Positions 26,982-36,255 of a stretch of 64,000 bases of DNA are shown here, piece by piece. The stretch's first letter is position 1. Every line of letters starts with the position of its first letter. The notes beneath the pieces are model-generated. The model had not been told where the DNA came from. It ran no database searches and saw only the letters and a list, made by a program, of their open reading frames with translations. The DNA comes from Ilyomonas limi (GTDB lineage Bacteria > Bacteroidota > Bacteroidia > Chitinophagales > Chitinophagaceae): positions 118,637 to 182,636 of the forward strand of contig NZ_SZQL01000014.1 of the NCBI RefSeq assembly GCF_005233845.1, written 5' to 3'. A program made the translations under genes and the position numbers.

Positions 26982-28298
26982 ATGAGTTTCACAGTTGCCA
27001 TAGTAGGAAGACCAAATGTTGGCAAGAGTACTTTCTTCAACCGTATGCTGGAGCAGCGCAAAGCGATTGTTGATGACATTAGCGGCGTTACGCGCGACCG
27101 GCAATATGGTATTGCTGACTGGAATGGAAAAACATTCAACCTTATCGATACCGGTGGCTTTGTGCCCGATACCGAAGATATTTTTGAAAAAGAAATCCGC
27201 AAGCAGGTACGTATTGCCATAGATGAGGCGGATGCATTAGTATTCATGACTGATGCTTCGGCGGGCATTACCGACCTTGATGATGCGATGGCTGACTTGC
27301 TGCGCCGCACTACCAAACCGGTTTTTTTAACCGTAAATAAGGTAGATAACAACGAGCGTATGTTGGACGCAAGCGAGTTTTACATCTTAGGTTTTGAAGA
27401 TGTTTTTTTTGTAAGCAGCATGACTGGAAGTGGCACCGGCGAACTATTAGACGCGCTGGTGAAACTGATACCGGAAGCTACTCAAACAAAAGAAGATGAA
27501 GAAATTGCTGCATTGCCCAAGTTTGCTATTATTGGTCAGCCCAATGTGGGCAAGTCTTCGTTACTGAATGCCTTGGTAGGGCAGGAGCGGACTATTGTAA
27601 GTGATATTGCCGGCACTACGCGCGATACGATTCACACGCACTACAACATGTTTCAAAAAGAGTTTGTGCTGATAGATACGGCGGGGTTGCGTAAGAAAAA
27701 TAAAGAGAAAGACGACCTTGAGTTTTACTCTGTTATTCGCGCTATCAAAGCAATGGATGAGGCGGATGTGTGCCTCCTGGTGCTGGATGCAGAAAAAGGT
27801 ATTACGGCACAGGATGTAAATATTTTCTCATTGGCAGCACGCAAAGGCAAAGGTATTGTGGTGCTGGTAAATAAGTGGGACCTGATGGAGAAAACCACCA
27901 ATACTGCCCGCGATTACGAAAAACGTTTGAAAGAAAAAATTGCTCCTTTTACTGATGTGCCGGTTATTTTTATTTCGGCAGCCGAAAAAATGCGTATTTA
28001 TAAAGCAATGGAAACTGCGTTGGAAGTGTATGCCAATAAAACGCGTAAGATACCAACGAGCAAATTGAATGATGTAATGCTGAAAGCCATAGAAGCGCAT
28101 CATGCACCAGTAGTGCGCGGCAACAGCATTAAAATAAAATATGTAACACAGTTGCCTACACAGGTGCCTTCTTTTGCTTTTTTTACCAATTATCCCGATG
28201 ATATTAAAACACCTTACCGCAATTATTTAGAGAATCAGTTAAGACAACATTTCAACTTTAGTGGTGTGCCGATACGTATTTTCTTTAGGAAAAAGTAA
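26982..28298 (+). CDS. der: GTPase Der (EngA), double GTPase
   Basis: The 438-residue ribosome-biogenesis GTPase (50S assembly). It has two GTPase domains, G1 motifs GRPNVGKST (9-17) and GQPNVGKSS (185-193), each with its own DTGG/DTAG switch (DTGGF, DTAGL), and NKVD / NKWD G4 motifs. A KH-like domain closes the protein (PIRIFFRKK). All features of Der are present. Confidence 0.98.
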   Translation: MSFTVAIVGRPNVGKSTFFNRMLEQRKAIVDDISGVTRDRQYGIADWNGKTFNLIDTGGFVPDTEDIFEKEIRKQVRIAIDEADALVFMTDASAGITDLDDAMADLLRRTTKPVFLTVNKVDNNERMLDASEFYILGFEDVFFVSSMTGSGTGELLDALVKLIPEATQTKEDEEIAALPKFAIIGQPNVGKSSLLNALVGQERTIVSDIAGTTRDTIHTHYNMFQKEFVLIDTAGLRKKNKEKDDLEFYSVIRAIKAMDEADVCLLVLDAEKGITAQDVNIFSLAARKGKGIVVLVNKWDLMEKTTNTARDYEKRLKEKIAPFTDVPVIFISAAEKMRIYKAMETALEVYANKTRKIPTSKLNDVMLKAIEAHHAPVVRGNSIKIKYVTQLPTQVPSFAFFTNYPDDIKTPYRNYLENQLRQHFNFSGVPIRIFFRKK

Positions 28299-28352
28299 AA
28301 TAATTTTTGAGAAACACGTGCTACATAGCTATTTCAAACTGATAATCTAAAC

Positions 28353-28390
28353 GTAAAAGGTGCTTTGCAAAAAGCACCTTTTACTACAAT
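28353..28390. terminator. Bidirectional terminator between der and the ferritin-like genes
   Basis: Perfect 14-bp stem 28353-28366 / 28371-28384 (GTAAAAGGTGCTTT / AAAGCACCTTTTAC), 4-base loop GCAA, between convergent genes. Confidence 0.88.
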
Positions 28391-28421
28391 ACTTAAGCAC
28401 CTTTTTTACAATAAAATATTC

Positions 28422-29264
28422 TTAGCTCACAATAAACGGATCTACAATCGTCAATATAGCTTCCATGCTCAGCGGCTCGTCAAATGCTTCTGAAGCGTCA
28501 TCCCAGCTTATATCAAATCCGTTGATGTTGGTTATTTCTATACCAAGCTGGTTCGTATTTTCTTCCCCGGCATAAGTAGCCTGTACAGCCGCGCCAATAC
28601 CCGAAGTAGAATTGCCGGTAATCCATGGGCGGATGGATTCGTCCCAGTTCATCCTGATACTGCGGAGGCTTCTTACAAACGAAGCGTGCCTTGCTTCTAC
28701 TGAGTGGATTTGCAGCGCAGCAGTAAGCACCTCATTGCTGGATATTAAATTGCCGGCTTGGCCTTTGTAAGCTCTTACGCCGGTATCTTCAAAAGTTTGC
28801 GAAACAGCATAAAAAGTATCTGCATTAGAGAATACATCGGAGAAGGCACCGCCTGCTGTAAAGTCGAATGTAGGTTTTGCTACCGGTGTTCCGCCCAAGG
28901 CCTTAATAGTAGCAGTTAAAAAAGCAACATGCTCATTCTCATGATCCCTGATGGTCATAAAGCCAGACATCACTCTGCTATCTGTAATCAGGCCGGACGT
29001 AGCTGTACCTACATTATAAAATTCAGCTTCGAGATATTCGAGCGTTAATGCAAAATTGAGTACATCTACTATACCGGGCATGGTGCCGCCGCCACCAGCA
29101 TACGCTTTCTTAAACATACCGCCCAATGCAAGTGGTATAGCAGTGAGTGCTAATTTGCCACCTATTCTTGCAAACTGTTGCATCGCATTGCGGCGGTTAT
29201 CCAGACGGTCATATACCTCCGGATCAATTTTTTCTATTTCGGTTATAATATTATTGAAATTCAT
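28422..29264 (-). CDS. Ferritin-like domain protein (Ferritin_2)
   Basis: The 280-residue product has a ferritin-like four-helix bundle: VLNFALTLEYLEAEFYNVG and IRDHENEHVAFLTATI carry the Glu/His residues typical of Ferritin_2 (PF13668), then VSQTFEDTGVRAYKGQAG and HSVEARHASFVRSLR. A hydrophobic stretch near residues 36-55 with RIGGKLALTAIPLALGGM may be a signal or anchor. Its paralogue lies immediately upstream on the same strand; both have the same order of motifs. Iron or ROS handling is a guess; the family is poorly characterised. Confidence 0.85.
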   Translation of the reverse strand: MNFNNIITEIEKIDPEVYDRLDNRRNAMQQFARIGGKLALTAIPLALGGMFKKAYAGGGGTMPGIVDVLNFALTLEYLEAEFYNVGTATSGLITDSRVMSGFMTIRDHENEHVAFLTATIKALGGTPVAKPTFDFTAGGAFSDVFSNADTFYAVSQTFEDTGVRAYKGQAGNLISSNEVLTAALQIHSVEARHASFVRSLRSIRMNWDESIRPWITGNSTSGIGAAVQATYAGEENTNQLGIEITNINGFDISWDDASEAFDEPLSMEAILTIVDPFIVS

Positions 29265-29298
29265 ATAATTAGTTTGTTTTTAAATTGGTGATGGATTG

Positions 29299-30042
29299 TT
29301 AACCAGGCAGTTTAGAAAAGTCCATTGGCGTCTTGATGAATGGCGCCACAATTTTTACTATCTGCAGCGGCGATTTTGCCACATCCAGCCCGTTCATATC
29401 TACCACATCGTTGGCAGCAAAAGAGGTGGGTGCGTCGAGGCTTCTGAGGAACGAAGCATGACGTGCTTCTACCGAAACTATTTTGCCGGCAGCAAGTAAA
29501 TAATCGGGATTTTTAAGATACTTGCCGGCGCCATTGTATGCAGCTACGCCGGTATCTTCAAATGTTTTTGAGTACGTTACCACACTATCCCTGCTGGAAA
29601 AATCAACCATGCTAAAGTCGAATTCTATTTCGGGAATGGCCATAGTACTCAGCGCATTTTTAAAGAACTCGCGGTGTGCAATTTCGTGATCTCTGATTTG
29701 CATAAACCGCATTCTGTTGTAGTTACTGATACCACTAAAAAAGTTACTGACTACCATTGTGTAAAACGTTGCTTCCAACTGCTCCAGCAGGTAAGCATAG
29801 TTTAATACGGCAATATCACCTTCACCCATGCTAATGGCTTTGCCTGCTGCAAGGCGCTGGTCATTTGCACTTAAAAGGTTAGCACCATTGCCAAAGTTAG
29901 TTTCCTTGTTACATGCGGCTGCTACAGCAGTAAGGGCGGCTGCCCCGGTAAGTTTGGCTAAAAAGTTTCTCCTGCCGGGCAGGTAGTTGGTGGCAGGCAT
30001 TTGCTCAGTCACCGGTTCGGGAATTCTGTTTTTTTGTTGCAT
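29299..30042 (-). CDS. Ferritin-like domain lipoprotein
   Basis: The start at 30042 (MQQKNRIPEP) is preferred over 30105. The N-terminus has a twin-arginine-like motif (GRRNFLAKL) and a lipobox-like VAAAC, so the protein is probably exported by Tat and lipid-anchored, fitting a folded, metal-loaded cargo. The 247-residue body repeats the Ferritin_2 motifs: LLEQLEATFYTMV, IRDHEIAHREFF, YSKTFEDTGVAAYNGAG, VSVEARHASFLRSL. It is co-directional with the next ferritin-like gene and 34 bases upstream of it, so it is very likely in one operon. Confidence 0.85.
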   Translation of the reverse strand: MQQKNRIPEPVTEQMPATNYLPGRRNFLAKLTGAAALTAVAAACNKETNFGNGANLLSANDQRLAAGKAISMGEGDIAVLNYAYLLEQLEATFYTMVVSNFFSGISNYNRMRFMQIRDHEIAHREFFKNALSTMAIPEIEFDFSMVDFSSRDSVVTYSKTFEDTGVAAYNGAGKYLKNPDYLLAAGKIVSVEARHASFLRSLDAPTSFAANDVVDMNGLDVAKSPLQIVKIVAPFIKTPMDFSKLPG

Positions 30043-30639
30043 ACGTAGTGTTTCTTTAGGTAAATAAATAAGAGTGCATAAAGCTTCTTTTGGGTATTGT
30101 GGCAATACTCATGTTTAAAGATTGTTATAAGCCAGTAGTGGAATTTGGCTGATTATGTTTGTTGTAAATAGGCCGGTATTATAAGCTGCGCATCAAAGTA
30201 TTGAAGTAGCCTGGCAAGCTCATGTATGTTTAAGCGAAGTATAGGATAAAGATCAATCTCCTATACCATACAAAAGGCCGCTATTCATCTATACATCAGC
30301 ATAATGTCCCAGAGACATATACTTCAAAAAAGAAATGAATAGAATAGCAGAAGCGAGGAATGTAGTAAAAGAAACATTTTACTATTGGGGCAGTACCACT
30401 TCATTATTCTATTATGTATGCGTGTTAAAGCAATTAAAACAAAACCTACTCCTGAATTACGAAAAAGCAGAAAGGATGGTTTTAAATGATTGGAATTTTT
30501 TCAGCACCTGCGATCACAGCGGCAGCCGAATAAAACAAGGGCGATATGCACTCTGGTTATAATATGAAGTATATCAGCGCTGTATAAAACAGCATCAGTG
30601 CTGGGTTACAGCAACTAATTTGCTGAAGCTATTCAAATA
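30043..30639. other. Intergenic region, no secure gene
   Basis: A plus-strand frame 30335-30562 (75 codons, starts MNRIAEARNVVKE) has a fair start context and precedes the hairpin at 30640, but no family resemblance; I do not call it. The rest has nothing I can identify. Confidence 0.4.
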
Positions 30640-30667
30640 AAAAAGACTGCATCAAAGCAGTCTTTTT
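30640..30667. terminator. Terminator, probably for the minus-strand lipoprotein gene
   Basis: Stem 30640-30650 / 30657-30667 (AAAAAGACTGC / GCAGTCTTTTT), 11 bp; T-rich on both sides, so it can act in both directions. Confidence 0.85.
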
Positions 30668-30712
30668 CAGCATTTCATAATTATATTATCAATGCGCTAT
30701 TTGCAAAATGTT

Positions 30713-31174
30713 TTAGTACCTGCTAAACGTATATTTCTCTATGCCTTTGCCGTTGTAATAAGTACCTACAAATGTGTTGCGGTTAAAGAAACTAATATCG
30801 TCAAAATATAAATCAATTGAGCCACCGCCATTGCTATTAGCCTGCACCTGAAAAACCTGGTGTGCATCGGTGTAGTAATTTCCATATGCATCGTAGTAAC
30901 CACTGGTTTGTGTATAGCTGTTCCAACTGCCTTGCAAAAAGGAGTAACCATCATCATATTCAGCGGCGCCATTGTTATAAAAAGTAAACACGCCATCAAT
31001 GCCGGGATTAAATGAATACCAACCGGAGCCATCATTTTCTGCCGCATCGGTTATTATCCACGATCCGGTGATGGGGTCGGTAGCTGGAGGTTGAGGTGCT
31101 TCTACAGTTTTAACGCACGAAGCAAAAGCAGCAGTTATCAGTAAAGCCAGTGTAAAGCGTACAATTGAGTTCAT
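30713..31174 (-). CDS. Small lipoprotein, lipocalin-like
   Basis: The 153-residue product has lipobox FASC (Cys 20), a Pro-rich linker, then GSWIITDAAENDGSGW and alternating strands (GVFTFYNNGAAEYDDGYSFLQGSW, SIDLYFDDISFFN). The GxW start followed by antiparallel strands is typical of lipocalin-like lipoproteins of Bacteroidota. It resembles the lipoprotein at 32973 in overall plan. Function unknown. Confidence 0.65.
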   Translation of the reverse strand: MNSIVRFTLALLITAAFASCVKTVEAPQPPATDPITGSWIITDAAENDGSGWYSFNPGIDGVFTFYNNGAAEYDDGYSFLQGSWNSYTQTSGYYDAYGNYYTDAHQVFQVQANSNGGGSIDLYFDDISFFNRNTFVGTYYNGKGIEKYTFSRY

Positions 31175-31543
31175 AATATCTGTTTTATCGGGTGAATGTT
31201 TTAAAGATTGCTATATAGTGTGAGATGATAAAAACACAGTGTAGTTGCAGGGCTTTTAGTTAAAAAAAATAAAAGGATTTAGCGTAAAGAAGTATATAAA
31301 AAGATAAGAATGTCGTTACCCGGATTATGTACTGGTGAAAGGGATTAGGTTATGATAATACTATTGAACCGCAGTTACATTCATTTATAATCTTATGAAT
31401 ACTTGAAAGGATAACCTTTGAGCATGTAAATAAATACACGTTTATTGAACCATAGCGTATAAGTAGTTATTTGCAGAGAAACACAGCGTTAATAAGATAT
31501 ATTCCTAATCCTATCAATCATAGGACTCTTCCCAATCACTGTT
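31175..31543. other. Intergenic region, no gene seen
   Basis: AT-rich; the segment near 31430-31470 (TACACGTTTATTGAACCATA) resembles the stretch at 44222-44245. Confidence 0.4.
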
Positions 31544-31599
31544 AAAAATAAAAAGCCATTGTAAAAACAACGGCCGTGCTAACCTATGAAAAACACCAA
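31544..31599 (-). repeat. Dispersed element, copy 2 (conserved block plus hairpin)
   Basis: On the minus strand, 31599-31577 matches copy 1 over 23 nt, followed by an 8-bp hairpin (31574-31567 / 31562-31555, loop TTTT) and TTTTTATTTTT. It may also serve as the terminator of the GNAT gene 170 bases upstream. Confidence 0.65.
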
Positions 31600-31744
31600 T
31601 AAAATATTCCCTATGCAAAAACCAGATTAAAGGTAAACTCCTTTTTTTATGTAAAAAGGATTGCATCGGATTATAAGCTGCTTTTAAATACTTTATAATG
31701 TTCGTTTAAGGCAGCACAGTCGATCAATGATTTAAATGAAAAAA

Positions 31745-32230
31745 TCATACTTCTTTTATCATCCAGATGTTGCATCCAAAATGCCCGGAGTTGCCCAACG
31801 GTTCCTTTAATTGCCGGAAACCCGCCCTCGTATATAAGCCAATTGCTTTGCTGAACGCCGGAAGACTTTCTAAGTAAATATGCGTATAGCCCAGCTCTTT
31901 TGCGGAAGCTATACATGTATGCATTAACTGTCCGCCAACACCTTTGCCTCTTGCAGATGGAGCTAAATAAAACTTTGCAAACTCACAATAGCCGGCGGGC
32001 AATCCTTTGGTGGGATAAATGCCGGCACAGCCTGCAACAGCGCCATCTATTTCTGCCACCCAACATACAGCATCATCCCGGTAAAATAAATGGTACAAAT
32101 CATCAGTAGTTGGGTCTTCATACACTGTTCCGGCAGTGTTTACTTTAAACTCTTCAAAAGTGCGGCGGATGATATTTGCAAGTATAGCATTATCCTCTTT
32201 TCTTAGCTTTCGTATAGTACAATCTGGCAT
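31745..32230 (-). CDS. GNAT family N-acetyltransferase
   Basis: The start at 32230 (MPDCTIRKLRKED) is the usual GNAT opening. The 161-residue protein shows the acetyl-CoA binding motif A (FAKFYLAPSARGKGVGGQLM), a following alpha3/beta5 (ELGYTHIYLESLPAFSKAIGLYTRAGF) and ends with strand 7 (NIWMIKEV). Substrate cannot be predicted; it may be a small molecule or an antibiotic-like amine. It stands alone. Confidence 0.9.
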   Translation of the reverse strand: MPDCTIRKLRKEDNAILANIIRRTFEEFKVNTAGTVYEDPTTDDLYHLFYRDDAVCWVAEIDGAVAGCAGIYPTKGLPAGYCEFAKFYLAPSARGKGVGGQLMHTCIASAKELGYTHIYLESLPAFSKAIGLYTRAGFRQLKEPLGNSGHFGCNIWMIKEV

Positions 32231-32491
32231 GTAGGTGTATGTTGTGTATAAGCGCAAAAATACACTGCATCCTACAGCCTCCGGTTATTTTGTTATAAGC
32301 AACAGGCAGTTATAGCGAAGTGTAAAAGATACTTAGTCTGGCTATTCAAACATTGTAAATGCAATGAACTTATTATACCATTTTCAATTAAGCAGCAAGA
32401 TATAAATCCCTCTTGCAGCGTGTTGCTTGAGGCCTGCAGCTCGTGTAGGATAACTTATTTAAAAGTGGAACTTTATTTTAATTATCTCCTG

Positions 32492-32725
32492 TTAATCATT
32501 GGTAGTTAGCAACGCATTATTGGTGGTATCTTCCGGTGTATTTGCGGTAATAGCACTGCTGTTTGTAACTAAAACAAGGTTTTCCATAGCTTCATCCGAA
32601 ATAGGCTCGTCGGGATTATTCATGTGATAATGAATGAGTTCGCGGGGTGTTAAACCTGTTTGGGGTTTATTTGGTTCATAGGTATTATCGCCAAAAGACT
32701 CACCGTTAGAAGGCCTGTTTTCCAT
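32492..32725 (-). CDS. Small hypothetical protein (77 aa)
   Basis: Acidic, Asn-rich and probably disordered at both ends, with a helical middle (TPRELIHYHMNNPDEPISDEAMENLVLV). It has no signal or membrane span. The charge pattern and compositional bias suggest it is real; the function is unknown and no neighbour gives a clue. Confidence 0.55.
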   Translation of the reverse strand: MENRPSNGESFGDNTYEPNKPQTGLTPRELIHYHMNNPDEPISDEAMENLVLVTNSSAITANTPEDTTNNALLTTND

Positions 32726-32972
32726 AGGAGTGATTTATAGTAATGATAGTTAAAGTATGCTGCAAGTTGCAGGTTTTTACATTTAGTCACGTAAAAAAGA
32801 AAATGGCGGACTATTGTGTAAGTATATTCCTGTTGACTAACTTCAATTCAGCCACCATTTTTTACAATTCATTACAAAGCAACTTTGCTGCCGGTTATTT
32901 TCAAACACAACTTTATACAAGCAATACAGTAAATGGTTTTTCACCTATGGCATAAGACCTAAATCTAAACCA

Positions 32973-33524
32973 ATGAAACCGCTTTATTACTTTTTTATTT
33001 TAGTAGCAGCGTTCACCCTGAATGCCTGCTCTAAGAAAAGCGGTGCTACTATACCCGATATGCCACGTAGTGACGTGCCGGATGCATTTACCGGCAACTG
33101 GCTGAGCGGCACTTTTGCCATGAGTGACTGGTGGAGCTACAATGGTACACAGTATGACGATAATCCTTATACACAATCAGTGGCATTTACGTTTAATAAA
33201 AGTGGTGATGCCGAATTTTACTTAGCACTTGCTTCATTTGATGGTGCTTGCCGCGCCGAAGCTTTTACGTATTACAAAGGAACGGTAACGTTTAACGAAT
33301 CCGATCATTCGTTTACATTGTATCCGCAGCAAGGTAACTTTCGAGGCTTTTATTCCTGCAATCGCGACAGTAACTTCGACCGCACTGCGAACAGCAATGA
33401 ACTAAACCCTTCCACATTATATTATACCATAGAAACAGATAGCAATGGTAAGGAATGGATGGTTATAAGGTTTTCAACAAACCCCAACGAAGCAGGTACT
33501 TATTTTCAAAGTACTACCTGGTAA
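32973..33524 (+). CDS. Lipoprotein, lipocalin-like
   Basis: The 183-residue product has lipobox NAC (Cys 19) after a 15-residue hydrophobic stretch. The mature region begins FTGNWLSGTFAMSDWW, then alternating strands (SVAFTFNKSGDAEFYLAL, TYYKGTVTFNESDHSFTLYP), and ends WMVIRFSTNP. The fold is probably a lipocalin-like barrel, like the gene at 30713. Function unknown. Confidence 0.7.
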   Translation: MKPLYYFFILVAAFTLNACSKKSGATIPDMPRSDVPDAFTGNWLSGTFAMSDWWSYNGTQYDDNPYTQSVAFTFNKSGDAEFYLALASFDGACRAEAFTYYKGTVTFNESDHSFTLYPQQGNFRGFYSCNRDSNFDRTANSNELNPSTLYYTIETDSNGKEWMVIRFSTNPNEAGTYFQSTTW

Positions 33525-33567
33525 GGATGTACAGTTTTTGATAAGGAGATAAGAAAGGAACAGCCGG

Positions 33568-33598
33568 CCCGAAGCCCCGTAAGGCTTTGGGTTTGTTG
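33568..33598 (+). terminator. Terminator of the lipoprotein gene
   Basis: Stem 33568-33576 / 33583-33591 (CCCGAAGCC / GGCTTTGGG, one G-U), 6-base loop, followed by TTTGTTGTTTA. Confidence 0.65.
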
Positions 33599-33804
33599 TT
33601 TATATGGGTAAATAATTAATCTTTTCTGTAAAACCCATGAATACTTTCCCCGCTATTGTGAGGCTTGCGATTGATTTGTATGCAATTATATTGTAGAAAG
33701 ATAAAGTTATTAACTGCTGGCTTTTTATTTTAAAAAGAAGTGCTGCTGTTATTCTTTTCTTGCATAGTTATTGCCTTAAACATAGCAACTAACCATTATT
33801 TTAT

Positions 33805-34041
33805 ATGAAAAAACTCTTTGGCATACTGATGATTGCTGCAACCGTGGCGGCCTGCAACAGCAGTTCTTCTACTGAAAGCAAGGGTGAGAAGGCTGCTGAT
33901 ACTACCAATATATATCCAACCGATCCTGCAGCCCAAAACGAGGCAGCAACGCATAGCCAGGCTATACCGCACGATCAGGTGGATTCACTCGCCGATACTG
34001 TAGCTAACAAAGTGCCCGGCGATACTGCTGCACCACGGTAA
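33805..34041 (+). CDS. Very small lipoprotein (78 aa)
   Basis: The signal ends VAAC (Cys 17) and is followed by about 60 low-complexity residues rich in Ala, Asp, Ser, Thr and Pro (SSSSTESKGEKAADTTNI). It is unlikely to fold independently, perhaps a surface or envelope spacer. It precedes cmk by 105 bases. Confidence 0.65.
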   Translation: MKKLFGILMIAATVAACNSSSSTESKGEKAADTTNIYPTDPAAQNEAATHSQAIPHDQVDSLADTVANKVPGDTAAPR

Positions 34042-34145
34042 AACATGCCTGTAGCAAAAGCATTTGCCTGTAATTTCAGGCTTTCTGTAAATTGCTCCCT
34101 GCAAGGCTTTGCCGTTTTACAAAATTGCATCATCTTTATGGTGTC

Positions 34146-34838
34146 ATGCAGCGTATTATTATTACTATAGATGGCTATTCATCCTGTGGCAAAAGCACCC
34201 TGGCGCGTCAGCTTGCGCGGCATCTACGCTATATTTTCATAGACAGCGGCGCTATGTATCGTGCTATTACCCTATATTTTTTGCGCAGTCATATCAATAT
34301 CAGCAGCAATAAACAGGTTAAAAAGGCGCTTGAAGATATTAATCTGGAGTTTTATTATAATGAAATTACAGGTGAAAATGATATTTATTTAAATGGTGAA
34401 AATGTAGCTATTCCTATACGCGAAATGCTGGTGAGCGAAGCCGTGAGCGAAGTAGCAGCTATTAAGGCAGTGCGTGCATTCGCAGTGGCACAGCAGCAGA
34501 AAATGGGAGAGCAAAAAGGCATTGTGATGGATGGAAGAGATATAGGTACTGCCGTTTTTCCCAATGCAGAATTAAAAATATTTATGACTGCCGATCCGGC
34601 AATACGTGTAGAGCGGCGGTTTAAGGAGTTGTATGCGAAAAATCCAAATATTACACTCGAAGAAGTGCGGCACAACCTTGAAATGCGCGACTATATAGAT
34701 AGTAACCGCGAAGTAAGTCCGTTGCGCAAAGCTCCCGATGCAATTGTTTTAGATAATACTTATCTTACAATAGACCAGCAGTTAAAACTGGCTTTGGGCT
34801 GGGTAAAAGAAAAGCAACAACAACTACAGGCTATATAG
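34146..34838 (+). CDS. cmk: Cytidylate kinase
   Basis: The start at 34146 (MQRIIITIDGYSSCGKST) gives the P-loop GYSSCGKST at residues 10-18, the usual position; an upstream frame to 34092 would add 18 residues. The 230-residue protein has the NMP-binding residues DSGAMYRAI and the GRDIGTAVFPNAELKIFM signature of CMP kinase, converting CMP/dCMP to the diphosphate. coaE lies 157 bases downstream. Confidence 0.96.
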   Translation: MQRIIITIDGYSSCGKSTLARQLARHLRYIFIDSGAMYRAITLYFLRSHINISSNKQVKKALEDINLEFYYNEITGENDIYLNGENVAIPIREMLVSEAVSEVAAIKAVRAFAVAQQQKMGEQKGIVMDGRDIGTAVFPNAELKIFMTADPAIRVERRFKELYAKNPNITLEEVRHNLEMRDYIDSNREVSPLRKAPDAIVLDNTYLTIDQQLKLALGWVKEKQQQLQAI

Positions 34839-34995
34839 TGCATGGATAAATGAATGTATTATTTGCAACCATTAAGGCTCGTATCTTTTTGTATTTGATG
34901 GATGTTTCCCACAACAGCATTGTAGTAATCTAAACTAAGTAATTCGTAAGGGCTGGAACTAAGGCTGTGATAGTTATTCTTCATTAAAATTCAGT

Positions 34996-35688
34996 ATGCC
35001 TTTCAGTAATCAAAATGTAGAACATTTTAGTATGTCTGCGGCCGTGCACAAGCCCGTACGCATAGGACTTACCGGCGGTATTGGCAGTGGTAAAAGCACT
35101 GTAGCGCAAATATTTGCTGTATTAGGCATTCCTGTTTTTAATGCCGATGCAATTGCCAAGCAGCTAATGAGTAACGACGAACAACTGCGGGCACGACTGA
35201 TAGAGTTGTTTGGTGAAAAGACATATGAAAATAAACTGCTGAATACAAAACATCTGGCAGAAAAAGTGTTTACCGACTCTTTTGCACTGGAGCAATTAAA
35301 TGCGGTTGTGCATCCGGCAACCATTGCTGCGGCGGAGCAATGGTTTGCGGTGCAAGCTGCGCCGTATGTAATAAAAGAAGCGGCTTTGCTTTTCGAAGCC
35401 GGTACTGCTGCCGGTTTGGATGCCGTAATTGGAGTATATGCACCACAACACCTGCGCATTCACCGTGCCATCAAGCGTGATGGCACTACGCGCGAGCAGG
35501 TGCTTCACCGCATTAACCGGCAGATTGACGAGGAGATAAAAATGAAGCTATGCGATGTAGTATTTATAAATGATGAACAGCAGTTGCTGGTGCCGCAGGT
35601 GGTACATTTTCATAAGCAGCTTTTAGAAAGAATAAATGAACAAGAGACAAGACTTAAGATTCAAGCTGTTCATTCAAGTGGCAAGTGA
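34996..35688 (+). CDS. coaE: Dephospho-CoA kinase
   Basis: Last step of coenzyme A synthesis. P-loop GGIGSGKST at residues 27-35 of the long form, then FNADAIAKQL, VHP (residue V96 region) and IKEAALLFEAG, all typical of CoaE. Two starts are possible: 34996 and 35032 (MSAAVHKP), the second being closer to family length; I use the longer one. The 25-residue C-terminal tail is not conserved. Confidence 0.93.
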   Translation: MPFSNQNVEHFSMSAAVHKPVRIGLTGGIGSGKSTVAQIFAVLGIPVFNADAIAKQLMSNDEQLRARLIELFGEKTYENKLLNTKHLAEKVFTDSFALEQLNAVVHPATIAAAEQWFAVQAAPYVIKEAALLFEAGTAAGLDAVIGVYAPQHLRIHRAIKRDGTTREQVLHRINRQIDEEIKMKLCDVVFINDEQQLLVPQVVHFHKQLLERINEQETRLKIQAVHSSGK

Positions 35689-35751
35689 AATAAAGCGTTG
35701 CTCTTGCATCTTAAATTTTGTTCCTTGTCTTTTGTTTTTGAATCTTACTCT

Positions 35752-36147
35752 TTATTTTTCCATTGCCAGTAATATTTTCTCCTGCACTGTTTTCAGCTCT
35801 TCCTTGCTCATATTTAGTTTTCCCCTGGTAAAGTTTAAATCATTGGCTGTATTAATAGGTATTAAATGTACATGTGTGTGCGGCACTTCTATGCCAATTA
35901 CCGATATGCCACAACGGTTGCACCGGAACGCTTTTTCAATTGCTTTTGCTACTGGCTTGGCAAATACGAGTATCTCGGATAAATAACTATCGTCCAAATC
36001 AAAGAGATTATCCGTTTCTATCTTAGGTATTACCAGCACATGGCCTTCCACTAAAGGATACACATCCAGAAAAGCGAGAAACCGGTCGTTTTCTGCTATT
36101 TTGTAAGAAGGTATTTCGCCGGCAATAATTTTTGAAAAAATAGTCAT
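35752..36147 (-). CDS. HIT family protein
   Basis: The start at 36147 (MTIFSKIIAGEIPSYKIAEN) is the classic HIT opening; the longer frame to 36246 is out of the family norm. The histidine triad HTHVHLIP (about residues 97-104) is intact, so it is probably a nucleotide hydrolase (Hint/Fhit-like, AMP-amide or dinucleotide). It is 131 residues and full length. It lies just beyond the greA-side small genes, as often in Chitinophagaceae. Confidence 0.95.
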   Translation of the reverse strand: MTIFSKIIAGEIPSYKIAENDRFLAFLDVYPLVEGHVLVIPKIETDNLFDLDDSYLSEILVFAKPVAKAIEKAFRCNRCGISVIGIEVPHTHVHLIPINTANDLNFTRGKLNMSKEELKTVQEKILLAMEK

Positions 36148-36203
36148 AGCAACAATTTGAGGTAAAGATAAAAGGATAAAAAGAAATTCATGGCGTACAA
36201 CAA

Positions 36204-36235
36204 AAAAGCGGTCTGTTAATGACCGCTTTTGATAG
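36204..36235 (-). terminator. Terminator of the small membrane protein gene
   Basis: Stem 36204-36213 / 36221-36230 (AAAAGCGGTC / GACCGCTTTT), 10 bp, with a minus-strand T-run. Confidence 0.8.
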
Positions 36236-36255
36236 TAGTATACCAAGGATTTTTA

